Source of the DNA: UMGS1663 sp963558185
Lineage (GTDB): Bacteria; Bacillota; Clostridia; TANB77; CAG-508
Length of the DNA stretch: 23,957 nt
Assembly: GCA_963558185.1 (NCBI GenBank)
Contig: CAUWFE010000022.1
Location: forward strand, 1 to 23,957
Direction of reading: 5' to 3'
Shown here: piece by piece, positions 1-6,858 of the stretch
Position numbering within the stretch: the first letter of the stretch is position 1
Layout of the letters: the number at the start of each line of letters is the position of its first letter
The notes under the pieces: model-generated
What the model was told of the DNA's origin: nothing
The model's input: the letters and a program-made list of their open reading frames with translations, nothing else
Database searches by the model: none
Translations under genes and position numbers: made by a program

Positions 1-31
1 ATTTTTGTACATTTTTAAATTTGATTTTTTG

Positions 32-56
32 TACATTCTTATATTATCATTAACAT
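32..56. repeat. Left copy of imperfect terminal inverted repeat
   Basis: These 25 bases match the reverse complement of 23905-23929 at 22 of 25 positions (mismatches at 39, 46 and 47). The two copies lie close to opposite ends of the window. Even allowing for AT-richness this is more than expected by chance. Tyrosine-recombinase cores should be direct repeats, so this is not an obvious att core; it may be a protein-binding site used at both ends. Confidence 0.4.
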
Positions 57-79
57 CAAATGACAATAAAAGAATATAA
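50..79 (+). promoter_or_regulatory. Possible promoter of the structured RNA
   Basis: A -35-like TTAACA (50-55) and a -10-like TATAAA (74-79) are separated by 18 bases. The predicted start near 86 falls at the beginning of the hairpin-rich segment. Upstream, TTTTTGTACATT occurs twice, 24 bp apart (2-13 and 26-37), and could be an operator. AT-rich DNA produces such boxes often, so this is tentative. Confidence 0.3.
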
Positions 80-80
80 A

Positions 81-215
81 GACCCTTTTAAAGGGTAGTA
101 AGTAATAGAAACGCAAGCGGAAGTGGCGTAAGCTGTCAAACTGGGACGCTTAAGCGTCAGCTAGTATCAAGGCCTTATAGGCCGATATGAAAATCCCCCA
201 GTTATACTGGGGGAT
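81..215 (+). ncRNA. Candidate structured RNA ending in a strong hairpin
   Basis: This is the most GC-rich non-coding stretch in the window and is dense in helices. It has ACCCT/AGGGT (82-86 with 92-96), ACGC/GCGT (111-114 with 126-129), AGCT/AGCT (131-134 with 159-162) enclosing GACGC-TTAA-GCGTC (145-158), and TATC-AA-GGCC pairing with GGCC-GATA (165-187). A 9-bp hairpin ATCCCCCAG/CTGGGGGAT (193-215) closes it. AACTGGG (139-145) is also complementary to CCCAGTT (197-203), which could form a pseudoknot or compete with the last hairpin. No good reading frame crosses it. Its size and hairpin content recall large Firmicute RNAs such as raiA, but I cannot assign a family. The tail after the final hairpin is AT-rich without a clean T run. 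Confidence 0.5.
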
Positions 216-248
216 AATTATTGCCTATTTTACGTTACATAAAATAAA

Positions 249-267
249 TTGGGCACCATTTGGGCAC
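249..267 (+). promoter_or_regulatory. Left pair of putative integrase arm sites
   Basis: TTGGGCAC occurs at 249-256 and again at 260-267, starts 11 bp apart (about one helical turn). The same octamer, with one or no change, is paired at the same 11-bp spacing at the right end (23810-23828). Short direct repeats flanking both att sites are typical arm-binding sites for integrases with an N-terminal AP2-like domain, which the adjacent gene has. Confidence 0.5.
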
Positions 268-340
268 AAATCTATATAAAAAGGTTTTTGGTAAACCTTG
301 AATTTTCGATATTTATAAATATATTTGATTAAATTCTATT

Positions 341-418
341 TGAAATAAAATAAAAAAGTTTCTGCTTAAATTATAAAATATTAAATTGTGAAATTAATTA
401 AAAGTATTTAAGCAGAAA
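341..418 (-). terminator. Terminator for the leftward integrase operon
   Basis: A perfect 13-bp inverted repeat, TTTCTGCTTAAAT (359-371) and ATTTAAGCAGAAA (406-418), has a 34-base loop. Read leftward it is followed by CTTTTTTATTTTATTT (357 down to 342). The position just beyond the integrase stop and the T-rich tail in that direction suit an intrinsic terminator. The long loop is unusual, so a role as a recombination accessory site is also possible. Confidence 0.5.
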
Positions 419-461
419 ATATTATGTCTTGATTTACTTCTTTATTATTATAATTTTTCAT
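408..461 (-). CDS. Possible 17-residue micro-ORF downstream of the integrase
   Basis: Reading leftward, a ribosome binding site-like GAAAGGAAG (477-469) lies 7 bases before an ATG at 461. The frame encodes 17 residues (MKNYNNKEVNQDIIFSA) and stops with TAA inside the right arm of the terminator stem. Nothing resembles a known peptide. The support is only the well-spaced Shine-Dalgarno sequence and the position just after the integrase. It could be chance in AT-rich DNA. Confidence 0.2.
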   Translation of the reverse strand: MKNYNNKEVNQDIIFSA

Positions 462-508
462 AGAATTTCTTCCTTTCAATTTTTTGTATAAATTTATGTG
501 ATAAGCCT

Positions 509-1695
509 TTAATTGGCTTTAAAATATTTTTTTGTATCTTCCCTATAAAGAAGATTATCAAGTTTATCCGATGCCTCTCTGTCCATTCTCGCAAATGCAT
601 GGGCATAGATATTTAATGTTGTAGATGTTTGAGCATGTCCTAATCTATTACTAACAGTTCTAACATCTAATCCTTGTGAAATAAGCAAAGTTGCATATGT
701 ATGGCGTAAACCATGAAATGTAATATGTGGCAAGTTTTTATCTTCTAGGAACTGCCTAAACCATTTTGTAATTGTATCTGGATGCATAGGAGAGCCATCC
801 CATTGTACAAATAAACGATTAGTATTAATCCATTTGTCTCCTAATTTTAATCTTTTTTCTGATTGTTTTCTTTTGTATTCTTTTAATAATTTAGTAATTG
901 AATCAGGAATACTAATAACCCTGTTTGATGTTTCTGTTTTTGGATCTTTTGTATAAATTCCAATAGAAGAAACATATTGACTAGCTTGTCTTACTGTAAT
1001 TGAAGAATTTTTTAAATCTACATCTTGCCATTCTAATCCTAAAACTTCTCCACGTCTTAATCCTGTGAAAATTGTTAAAAGAATAATGACTCGAAATTTT
1101 AATTCTTCGCCTTCCAATGCCTTAATTAATGCAATTGTTTGTACATCATCATAGAAATTAATACTTGGCTTTTTGGCTTTAGGTGGTCGTACTCTTGATG
1201 CTGGATTATATGGAATCATTTGCCAATATACTGCTTGTTGTAACATAGAATGTAATAATCTGTGATGTTCTAGTACTGTTTTTGAAGATAACTTATGTTT
1301 AATATTTTTTCTAATATAAGTTGCTTCACTTAACTCTTGGTATAAATACATTAATTGCATTGGTTGAATTTTGTCTAAATACATATTGCCGAGATAGGGG
1401 AGAATTCTTGCTCTTAACATACTTTTATATCTTTCATAGGTTTTAGGGGATAAATTTGGAACAGCATAATTGTTAATCCAAAAGTCAACAAAATCTCTAA
1501 AACGCATTTTTTTAGCAGACAGTGCTTGTCCAGTTTCTATTTCAGATATAAACAGAGCTAATTCTTTTCTAGCTTCGCTTTTATTTTTAGCTTGAACAGT
1601 TTTTTGTACATTATTCTTTTGCCTTCATCAGTATATCCAGCAGAAACTCTTAATCTATAAGAATTCTCTCCACGCTTTTCTATATTTCCTACCAC
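509..1695 (-). CDS. int: Site-specific tyrosine recombinase (integrase), frameshifted in a poly-A run
   Basis: This gene would catalyse integration and excision of the element. The C-terminal reading frame (1507 down to 509, 332 residues) has the full catalytic set: Arg151 in TGLRRGE, His265 and Arg268 in HGLRH, His291 in LGHAQ and nucleophile Tyr301. A SAM-like core-binding domain precedes it. The true start is most likely GTG at 1695, 10 bases after the AAAGGAGG of the ribosome binding site. That frame encodes an AP2-like arm-binding domain (GENSYRLRVSAGYTDEGKR). It runs into the wrong frame at an A6 run (T6 at 1600-1605 on the plus strand), and one extra A restores a 395-residue protein of normal family length. 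As given, the gene is broken unless slippage or internal initiation at 1507 rescues it. It is the last gene of the leftward operon. Confidence 0.85.
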
Positions 1696-1737
1696 ACCTT
1701 CATCACCTCCTTTCATGTGGTAGGGAATAAAGATTAA

Positions 1738-2160
1738 TTAAATATATTTAAACACTTCTTCAGGGTAAAGTATTTTGTTTTTATTTTTAAATTCATTAAT
1801 ATCTATCCATTTAGCAATAGTTTCACCATGATCATCTATTACTTTATATTCTTCTTGATAATTTTCATCAGATATTTCAATTGAGTAAAATAAAATCAAT
1901 TCATGAGCTTTTTTTCCTTGATATGTAAAGATATTTTCTGATATTCCTAAAAAATCTTTAACTGTAATATCAACATTGATTTCTTCTAAAAACTCACGTT
2001 TTAAAGCTTCTTCGCTCTTTTCTAGAAATTCAATACCTCCACCTAAGCATCTGTAAAATGTTTCGTTTTTTACTTTATCAAAACCTTCTGAAACTAATAG
2101 CTTATTGTTTTTGATAGCAAGACCTAGAGCAATTGGTCTGATTTCTTTAAATTTGTCCAT
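1738..2160 (-). CDS. NUDIX hydrolase
   Basis: This 140-residue protein would hydrolyse a nucleoside diphosphate linked to another moiety; the substrate cannot be read from sequence. The Nudix box is plain: GGIEFLE, seven residues, then REFLEE. The usual glycine near its end is replaced by asparagine (EEINV). I chose the ATG at 2160 because AAGGAGG lies just upstream; a longer frame from 2184 would place the Shine-Dalgarno inside the gene. It lies between the methyltransferase gene and the integrase in the leftward operon. Related proteins are often annotated as MutT-like or 8-oxo-dGTP pyrophosphatases, but that is not established here. Confidence 0.85.
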   Translation of the reverse strand: MDKFKEIRPIALGLAIKNNKLLVSEGFDKVKNETFYRCLGGGIEFLEKSEEALKREFLEEINVDITVKDFLGISENIFTYQGKKAHELILFYSIEISDENYQEEYKVIDDHGETIAKWIDINEFKNKNKILYPEEVFKYI

Positions 2161-2188
2161 ATTGACCTCCTTATTTATTGACAATTAG

Positions 2189-2953
2189 TTATTTCTTAGC
2201 AACTATTCCATATAGGACTCTTTTTAATTCTATTCCCTTATCAGTAGTATGTTGAGAAATATATTTGTTAAATAAATCTGCTTCAATTTGATTTCTATGA
2301 GTATTACTTAAAGTATTTAATTCTGAAAAGTCATCTAAAATGGGAGTTTTAAGAAGTAAAGCAAGTAAGTCATTTTCGGTTTTATAATATTCATATTGTA
2401 CTATTTCTTGTAGATTTATTTCAGAAAATCCAGCTTCTTTTAAATCATTGTAATCTTTTTGACTAATTGAAATATTATCATTAAATGCTTGACCTCTATT
2501 GAAGAGTGTCTTAAGTTCCCAGCAATCATATTTGTCTACCCCTTCAATGATTAATATTCCATTATTATCTAAGCAATTATATATTTGATTAGCATCAATA
2601 ATAGTATGTCTTGCTGTTATAATATCAAATAAATTATTAGGAAATTTCATATTAAGATTATCCATTGTTACAAATTTAATTTTTTTATTAGGATAATTTT
2701 TCTTATTTATATTAGCGGTCTCAATCATTTTAGGAGAAAAGTCAGTTGCAATTATCATTCCTGCATCTGGCATTTGTGATAAAGCTTTTTCACCACCACC
2801 AGTACCTAAATCCAAAATTAATGAACTTTTACTAGAATATTTTGATATTTCTTTGTAAAAATTCCAATCGCTATCTTGTTCTACAGTATATTCTATGTCA
2901 GAAAAATCCCAATTTCCAATTTCTTCATACCTCTTATATTCTAAATCTTGCAT
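2189..2953 (-). CDS. Class I SAM-dependent methyltransferase
   Basis: This 254-residue cytosolic protein has a Rossmann-type methyltransferase core. The SAM-binding motif I is LILDLGTGGGEKAL at about residues 45-58. It is followed by an acidic motif II region (IIATDFS) and a motif IV-like stretch (FDIITARHTI). The C-terminal third is helical and likely shapes the substrate site. Closest in style are the UbiE/small-molecule methyltransferases and 23S rRNA (guanine) methyltransferase-like proteins of Firmicutes; the substrate is unknown. It starts 2 bases after the pyrophosphatase-VOC stop, with a Shine-Dalgarno inside that gene, so the two are translationally linked. It is a second methyltransferase in the operon, not a duplicate of the TehB-like one. 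Confidence 0.85.
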   Translation of the reverse strand: MQDLEYKRYEEIGNWDFSDIEYTVEQDSDWNFYKEISKYSSKSSLILDLGTGGGEKALSQMPDAGMIIATDFSPKMIETANINKKNYPNKKIKFVTMDNLNMKFPNNLFDIITARHTIIDANQIYNCLDNNGILIIEGVDKYDCWELKTLFNRGQAFNDNISISQKDYNDLKEAGFSEINLQEIVQYEYYKTENDLLALLLKTPILDDFSELNTLSNTHRNQIEADLFNKYISQHTTDKGIELKRVLYGIVAKK

Positions 2954-2955
2954 AA

Positions 2956-3717
2956 TTAAATTTTCCTTTCTCCTAAATCTTCTGAAAATCTTAATAAATA
3001 TCCATCAGGATCTTGTATTAAAAATTCTTTATTACCTAATAATTTATTATCTTGTCTATACCAATTTTCTTCGATATCAAAAGTTATTTCATAATTTGCA
3101 TTTTTTAAATTGCTATATATGTCTCCTATATTATCCACCTCTAACTGAAAGTTTATTCCATTACCAAAAGGATAGGCAATAGGGGCAATATTCCATTTAT
3201 CAGTAATAGAAAATTCTTGTAGCATAAATTGAATTTCACCTAAACTTATAAATGCAAATTTGTTTTCTGGTCTATCATATTCAAGTTTAAATCCAGCAGT
3301 TTTATAAAATTTTAAACTATTTTCTAAATTAGTGACAGATAATTCAGGTATGTTTTTATTAAATTCTAAATAATTTGAATTTCTAATTATTTCACTTGTG
3401 TAAAATTTTTCTTGAAAATCCGTTAGTAATTTTATTTCGTTATTAGTAAAAGTTTTATTTTCTGGAGATATAATTAATTTATCATCGTTGTCATCTAATC
3501 TATGTATTATTGCAATACACTTCCCTTTATACTCTTTCAATGGTTTATATTCCCCTAATACATAACAATCTAATTCTTCACCATCTCCACTTATTGTATT
3601 TGGAATATATCCATAATTTACTAAATAAATATGATCTGGATAATCTGGATGACTACTTCCTATAGGTCTATCGATTTTTACTTCTACAATTTTATCTAAA
3701 TATTCTATATTATTCAT
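2956..3717 (-). CDS. Fusion of an inorganic-pyrophosphatase-like domain to a VOC/glyoxalase domain
   Basis: This 253-residue protein has two parts. Residues 1 to about 115 resemble the short pyrophosphatase-like proteins of Clostridia: VEVKIDRPIGS, LVNYGYIPNTI, the acidic SGDGEELDCYVLG and CIAIIHR. Residues about 118-250 form a vicinal-oxygen-chelate (bleomycin-resistance-like) fold, with LENSLKFYKTAGFKL, a His-poor first half, and IQDPDGYLLRFSEDLG at the end. VOC proteins of this type bind or inactivate small molecules such as glycopeptide drugs, but metal ligands are not clear here. It is one uninterrupted frame, so the fusion is real in this sequence. The ATG at 3717 overlaps the upstream stop as TGATG and follows a GGAGG. 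A TTG at 3720 is an alternative start. Confidence 0.8.
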   Translation of the reverse strand: MNNIEYLDKIVEVKIDRPIGSSHPDYPDHIYLVNYGYIPNTISGDGEELDCYVLGEYKPLKEYKGKCIAIIHRLDDNDDKLIISPENKTFTNNEIKLLTDFQEKFYTSEIIRNSNYLEFNKNIPELSVTNLENSLKFYKTAGFKLEYDRPENKFAFISLGEIQFMLQEFSITDKWNIAPIAYPFGNGINFQLEVDNIGDIYSNLKNANYEITFDIEENWYRQDNKLLGNKEFLIQDPDGYLLRFSEDLGERKI

Positions 3718-4223
3718 CAATAACCTCCTAACTTTATATTTTTTATTATAATTGATTCTTCATGATTTCCAATTAATTCAATTGAAATTTCATCAACCAT
3801 TGTTTTAAATTCATAATCAAATGAATCTATATTTTCAATATTATTAGCTTTTCCTAAAGTAATATGAGGAACATATTTGACAGATTTTTTAAAATGTGAT
3901 GGTAGCAATTGTTTGTAAATTTCATTATGCAGTTCTATAATTTCTTGCTCACCTTTTATACAATTTAGAAATATATAATTGTCTTCTGATAAAGATATTC
4001 CTTTAAATACAATAGTAAAAGGTTTAAAGTTTTTGAGCAAATTAGTTAACTTTTTGATTAATTCTTCATTAGATATATTATCTGAAAAAGGAAAAGCTAT
4101 AGTAATATGCGGTGCTATTAGATTGGCTAATGGATCATATTTATTTCGTAACTCATGTATTTTATTAATATTTTTAAACTTTGGAAAAATTAAAATATCT
4201 CGTTTCCCTTTATTTATATACAT
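3717..4223 (-). CDS. 2H phosphoesterase / 2'-5' RNA ligase-like protein
   Basis: This 168-residue protein carries the two signature HxT motifs of the 2H superfamily, PHITIAFPF (about residues 38-46) and PHITLGKA (about 120-127). Their spacing is normal for a two-lobed 2H fold. Members hydrolyse or form 2'-5' or cyclic phosphodiester bonds in RNA or nucleotides; bacterial ones of this short type have mostly unknown substrates. GGAGG precedes the ATG at 4223, and the stop overlaps the start of the pyrophosphatase-VOC gene, so the two are coupled. Its company with NUDIX and pyrophosphatase-like genes suggests a phosphoester or nucleotide theme, which is inference. Confidence 0.85.
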   Translation of the reverse strand: MYINKGKRDILIFPKFKNINKIHELRNKYDPLANLIAPHITIAFPFSDNISNEELIKKLTNLLKNFKPFTIVFKGISLSEDNYIFLNCIKGEQEIIELHNEIYKQLLPSHFKKSVKYVPHITLGKANNIENIDSFDYEFKTMVDEISIELIGNHEESIIIKNIKLGGY

Positions 4224-4244
4224 AAATTTCCTCCAATTTTAAGT

Positions 4245-4706
4245 TTAGATTGAAAAATAATACAATTTTTCCCCATTACTCAAATTTTCTAAAAATATAG
4301 CACCAAATTTTTCGTAATAATTAATTAAGTCTGTTTTTAGATATAATTTCTTAAATCCTCTTTTTCTAGCTTCTTCTAAAATTGCATTATTAAGTATTTT
4401 AGAATATCCTTGCCCTCTAAATTCTTCTTTTACATACATAGTGGCATACCATGGTGATAAATCTTTCCTTTCATCTCCATCTGTTGGAAATATAGATATA
4501 AAGCCTATTAAAATATCATCATCTAATAAAACTAATTTACAATATAAAGGGTTGTTAAAGTTATTAATAATTTTAGATATTTTTTTATTTATCTTTGCTC
4601 TAAATTCTTCTTCTGAATTTGTTTTACTGCCCCATTTTTTTTGAGTAAGTTCAGCAACTTCTCTTAAAAATTCTTGATTTTCTTTTATATTATATATTTT
4701 TAGCAT
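4245..4706 (-). CDS. GNAT-family N-acetyltransferase
   Basis: This 153-residue protein has the GNAT acetyl-CoA binding motif A, ATMYVKEEFRGQGYSKIL (about residues 88-105; key residues R-G-Q-G-Y). A C-terminal beta/alpha segment follows (KKLYLKTDLINYYEKFGA) with the tyrosine that often acts as general acid. It would transfer an acetyl group from acetyl-CoA to an amine; the substrate is unknown and could be an antibiotic, a metabolite or a protein. A GGAGG lies 6 bases before the ATG. Length is normal for a single-domain GNAT. It lies in the leftward operon between the TehB-like methyltransferase and the 2H protein. Confidence 0.9.
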   Translation of the reverse strand: MLKIYNIKENQEFLREVAELTQKKWGSKTNSEEEFRAKINKKISKIINNFNNPLYCKLVLLDDDILIGFISIFPTDGDERKDLSPWYATMYVKEEFRGQGYSKILNNAILEEARKRGFKKLYLKTDLINYYEKFGAIFLENLSNGEKLYYFSI

Positions 4707-4733
4707 ATTGCCTCCATTAGAGTATGTTATTAT

Positions 4734-5381
4734 TTATATTTTTTGACCAATGTATTTTATTACACCTGCATAATGAGGAGTTTCTCCACCTTGGTCTAAG
4801 CAGTATTCTTCAGAAATAAGAATTGTTTTAAAATCATTGAATAATGTTAAAACTTCTTCTTTTGTAAAGAAACTAACATATGTATCATTGATTTTATTGT
4901 GTAAAATATTATTATCAAGTATTTCGAAATCACTAGATGTAGAGTGTCTAATATATTTTGGATCTTCTAATGAGAATATATGAATATACACTAAACCTTT
5001 ATATTTAATATTGTCTTTAATATTTTTAATAATTTGATAACTATCAGCTTTATGTAAAAAATGTAATACGCATCTTGAAATAATTAAATCATATTTATCT
5101 TTTTCTATATTAAAGTTTCTTATATCACTTTGAATTAGATTTAATTTAGGACAAGAGTGTTTACAAATTTCTAAGCATTTAGTAGAGTAATCTACACCGG
5201 TGACTTTGAAGTCTAATTTAGATAAGGGGATAGAGTTTCTACCTTGTCCAATCCCTAAATCTAAAACTTCTTTTCCTGGTACTAAATTTAAATATCTTTT
5301 TAACTCAGAATCAAACTTGGCAGGAAATATAGGAAAGTCTCCTTTAAATTTTTTATCATAATCAACTGGATTACCTATCAT
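4734..5381 (-). CDS. TehB-like class I SAM-dependent methyltransferase
   Basis: This 215-residue protein has SAM motif I VLDLGIGQGRNSIPLSKL (about residues 39-56), then VTGVDYS (motif II), IQSDIRNF (motif III) and YDLIISRCVLHF (motif IV). The GQGRNS form of motif I and the overall length match TehB/tellurite-resistance-type methyltransferases, which methylate small oxyanions or thiols. The real substrate here is unknown. A strong AGGAGG precedes the ATG. It is the first enzyme after the XRE gene, separated by 24 bases, so it is probably transcribed from the repressor promoter. Confidence 0.85.
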   Translation of the reverse strand: MIGNPVDYDKKFKGDFPIFPAKFDSELKRYLNLVPGKEVLDLGIGQGRNSIPLSKLDFKVTGVDYSTKCLEICKHSCPKLNLIQSDIRNFNIEKDKYDLIISRCVLHFLHKADSYQIIKNIKDNIKYKGLVYIHIFSLEDPKYIRHSTSSDFEILDNNILHNKINDTYVSFFTKEEVLTLFNDFKTILISEEYCLDQGGETPHYAGVIKYIGQKI

Positions 5382-5405
5382 AAATTACCTCCTAATTTTT
5401 AAAAA

Positions 5406-6404
5406 TTATTTTTTACATTTATGCTTACTGTCAGGTAAATAAAATTTATTACACTCAAAACAGTAATTTGGAATATTACCATTCTTTATATCCAAAAACA
5501 ATTCATAATACATCAAAGAAAGTAAAGATTTATAAGAAATACTTTCTACAATTTCACCTGAATCAGTTTTTACAAAACGTTTTCTAATTCCACCAGTTCT
5601 ATAAGAAATTTGCTCTAAAGTTTTTTCTAACAAGCTATTATCACAAGATAAGTTATAAACTAAACGGTGCATTTCTGATAAATAATCTATATAAGAAGAT
5701 ATAGGTTCAAAATACCCTGTTATTTTATATTCTTCTAATATTGAATTAAAACTATCTTTTCCAGGAAAGTCAACTGTTTTAAAGTTTAGGTCAAATTGAA
5801 ATAAAGAAGGGTTATAATAATCTGTGTCAAATATTCCTAATTCAAATGGTTTAAAGATTGGAAAAGAAACATTAAACTTTTCATTTGTAGATTCATAAAC
5901 TTCTCCAAAGAAACCATATTTACATGCAAAATTATAAATAGTTTTATAAAAAGTTTCTCTATCTGTTGCATAAGAATTAATATTTAAAAACTCTAAATAT
6001 ATTCTTGAATTTTTTTCTTTTTCATCCAATGGATTAAAGAATATAATTTTAGAATCTTTATTAGGACCATAAACTTCTTTACCAGTAAAAGAAGAATATT
6101 TTATGGGATTTTTTATTTTTAACCATAACGGTTTTTCATTAGATAGTATATCGATATAATCTTCTAAAGTTTTAAAACTATATTCACTAACTAAAGAATT
6201 ATTTTTTCCAGTTAAATATCCAACAGGTACATTAAAAAAGTTAGATAATTTATTTAAAACTTCAAATCCTGGTGTGGAATTATTTGATTCGTAATTTGCT
6301 ATGATTGATCTTTTTTCTCCAATAGCATCTGCTAATGCTTGTTGTGTAATACCTTTATTTTTTCTTAATTGCTTTAATTTTTCACTAAAATTTATATTCA
6401 TCAT
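5406..6404 (-). CDS. XRE-family repressor with a long C-terminal domain and a zinc-knuckle end
   Basis: The N-terminus (about residues 8-63) is a Cro/C1 HTH: LKQLRKNKGITQQALADAIG, then RSIIANYESNNSTPGFEVL. The remaining ~250 residues are not a peptidase and match nothing I recognise. The last 20 residues (CFECNKFYLPDSKHKC) hold CxxC and HxC, a likely metal-binding knuckle. Position and orientation, divergent from the Xis-like gene, mark it as the maintenance repressor of the element. I used the ATG at 6404, 5 bases after GGAG; ATG 6401 is equally possible. It has its own promoter (6461-6433) and probably represses both divergent promoters. The unusual C-terminus may sense the induction signal, which is inference. 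Confidence 0.85.
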   Translation of the reverse strand: MMNINFSEKLKQLRKNKGITQQALADAIGEKRSIIANYESNNSTPGFEVLNKLSNFFNVPVGYLTGKNNSLVSEYSFKTLEDYIDILSNEKPLWLKIKNPIKYSSFTGKEVYGPNKDSKIIFFNPLDEKEKNSRIYLEFLNINSYATDRETFYKTIYNFACKYGFFGEVYESTNEKFNVSFPIFKPFELGIFDTDYYNPSLFQFDLNFKTVDFPGKDSFNSILEEYKITGYFEPISSYIDYLSEMHRLVYNLSCDNSLLEKTLEQISYRTGGIRKRFVKTDSGEIVESISYKSLLSLMYYELFLDIKNGNIPNYCFECNKFYLPDSKHKCKK

Positions 6405-6432
6405 AAACACTCCAATATATTTTTATGAGAAT

Positions 6433-6461
6433 ATTATAAAACAATAATTGGCATTTGTAAA
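6433..6461 (-). promoter_or_regulatory. Promoter of the leftward repressor-cargo-integrase operon
   Basis: On the minus strand, TTTACA (6461-6456) and TATAAT (6438-6433) are separated by exactly 17 bases. The start near 6426 leaves a leader of about 20 bases before the XRE gene, with TTGGAG at 6415-6410 as the Shine-Dalgarno. Confidence 0.7.
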
Positions 6462-6491
6462 TAATTAAAACAAAAATATTTTAAAAATGTA

Positions 6492-6520
6492 TTGACAAAA
6501 AACAAAAATACAAATAAAAT
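6492..6520 (+). promoter_or_regulatory. Promoter of the rightward xis-replication operon
   Basis: TTGACA (6492-6497) and TAAAAT (6515-6520) are separated by 17 bases, a near-consensus sigma-A promoter. It points at the Xis-like gene at 6581 and is overlapped by the inverted repeats listed below. Confidence 0.75.
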
Positions 6521-6559
6521 GTTTTAAAATAAAACAACAATGTTTTTGTTTTAAACAAA
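6520..6559. promoter_or_regulatory. Putative repressor operators in the divergent switch
   Basis: Two perfect inverted repeats occur: TGTTTTA-AAA-TAAAACA (6520-6536), which begins at the last base of the -10 box of the rightward promoter, and TTTGTTT-T-AAACAAA (6545-6559) just downstream. A related direct repeat AAAACAAAAATA lies at 6467-6478 and 6499-6510, 32 bp apart (three turns). Shared (T)TTGTTTT half-sites suggest cooperative binding by the XRE protein. Confidence 0.5.
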
Positions 6560-6580
6560 TCAGATAGGAGGTGATTAGAT

Positions 6581-6820
6581 ATGGATAATGAAAAATTAAA
6601 TTCAAATACAAAAGAAAAAAGAGTTTTAGATTCAGTAGAAGCAGCACAATATTTGGGTATTTCATATTGGTTAATTCGTAAATTAGTTAGAGAAAAGAAA
6701 ATACCATATTACAAAATTGAATCTAAAACACTATTTACAAAAGAAATTCTAGACAAATACATTCAAGATAGTCTAGAAGAACCAAAGAAAAAAGTAAAAT
6801 ATAGTTTTGATGATTTTTAA
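6581..6820 (+). CDS. xis: Excisionase-like HTH protein
   Basis: This is a 79-residue basic protein with a MerR/Xis-type winged HTH: SVEAAQYLGISYWLIRKLV (about residues 18-36), followed by the wing YYKIESKTLFTKEILDKYI. The C-terminus is charged (EPKKKVKYSFDDF). Proteins of this size and fold directly rightward of the repressor in integrative elements act as excisionases or activators of excision. AGGAGG lies 9 bases before the ATG. It is the first gene of the rightward operon under a strong promoter, so it would be expressed when repression is lifted. A role as a transcription regulator only (AlpA type) cannot be excluded. Confidence 0.75.
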   Translation: MDNEKLNSNTKEKRVLDSVEAAQYLGISYWLIRKLVREKKIPYYKIESKTLFTKEILDKYIQDSLEEPKKKVKYSFDDF

Positions 6821-6858
6821 AATTAAAAAATATTTTATTAAAAAGGTGGTGATTACTG

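Noticed and set aside
81..215. tRNA or tmRNA end as integration target
   Set aside because: I found no acceptor stem with CCA and no TTCGANTC arm; the hairpins do not fit a cloverleaf.
1601..1612. TTTTTGTACATT, identical to the two copies at 2-13 and 26-37
   Set aside because: It lies inside the integrase coding sequence and encodes ordinary residues (MYKK region); the match is probably chance in AT-rich DNA.
2895..3182. Plus-strand frame of 95 codons
   Set aside because: It crosses two well-supported minus-strand genes and has no domain or ribosome binding site.
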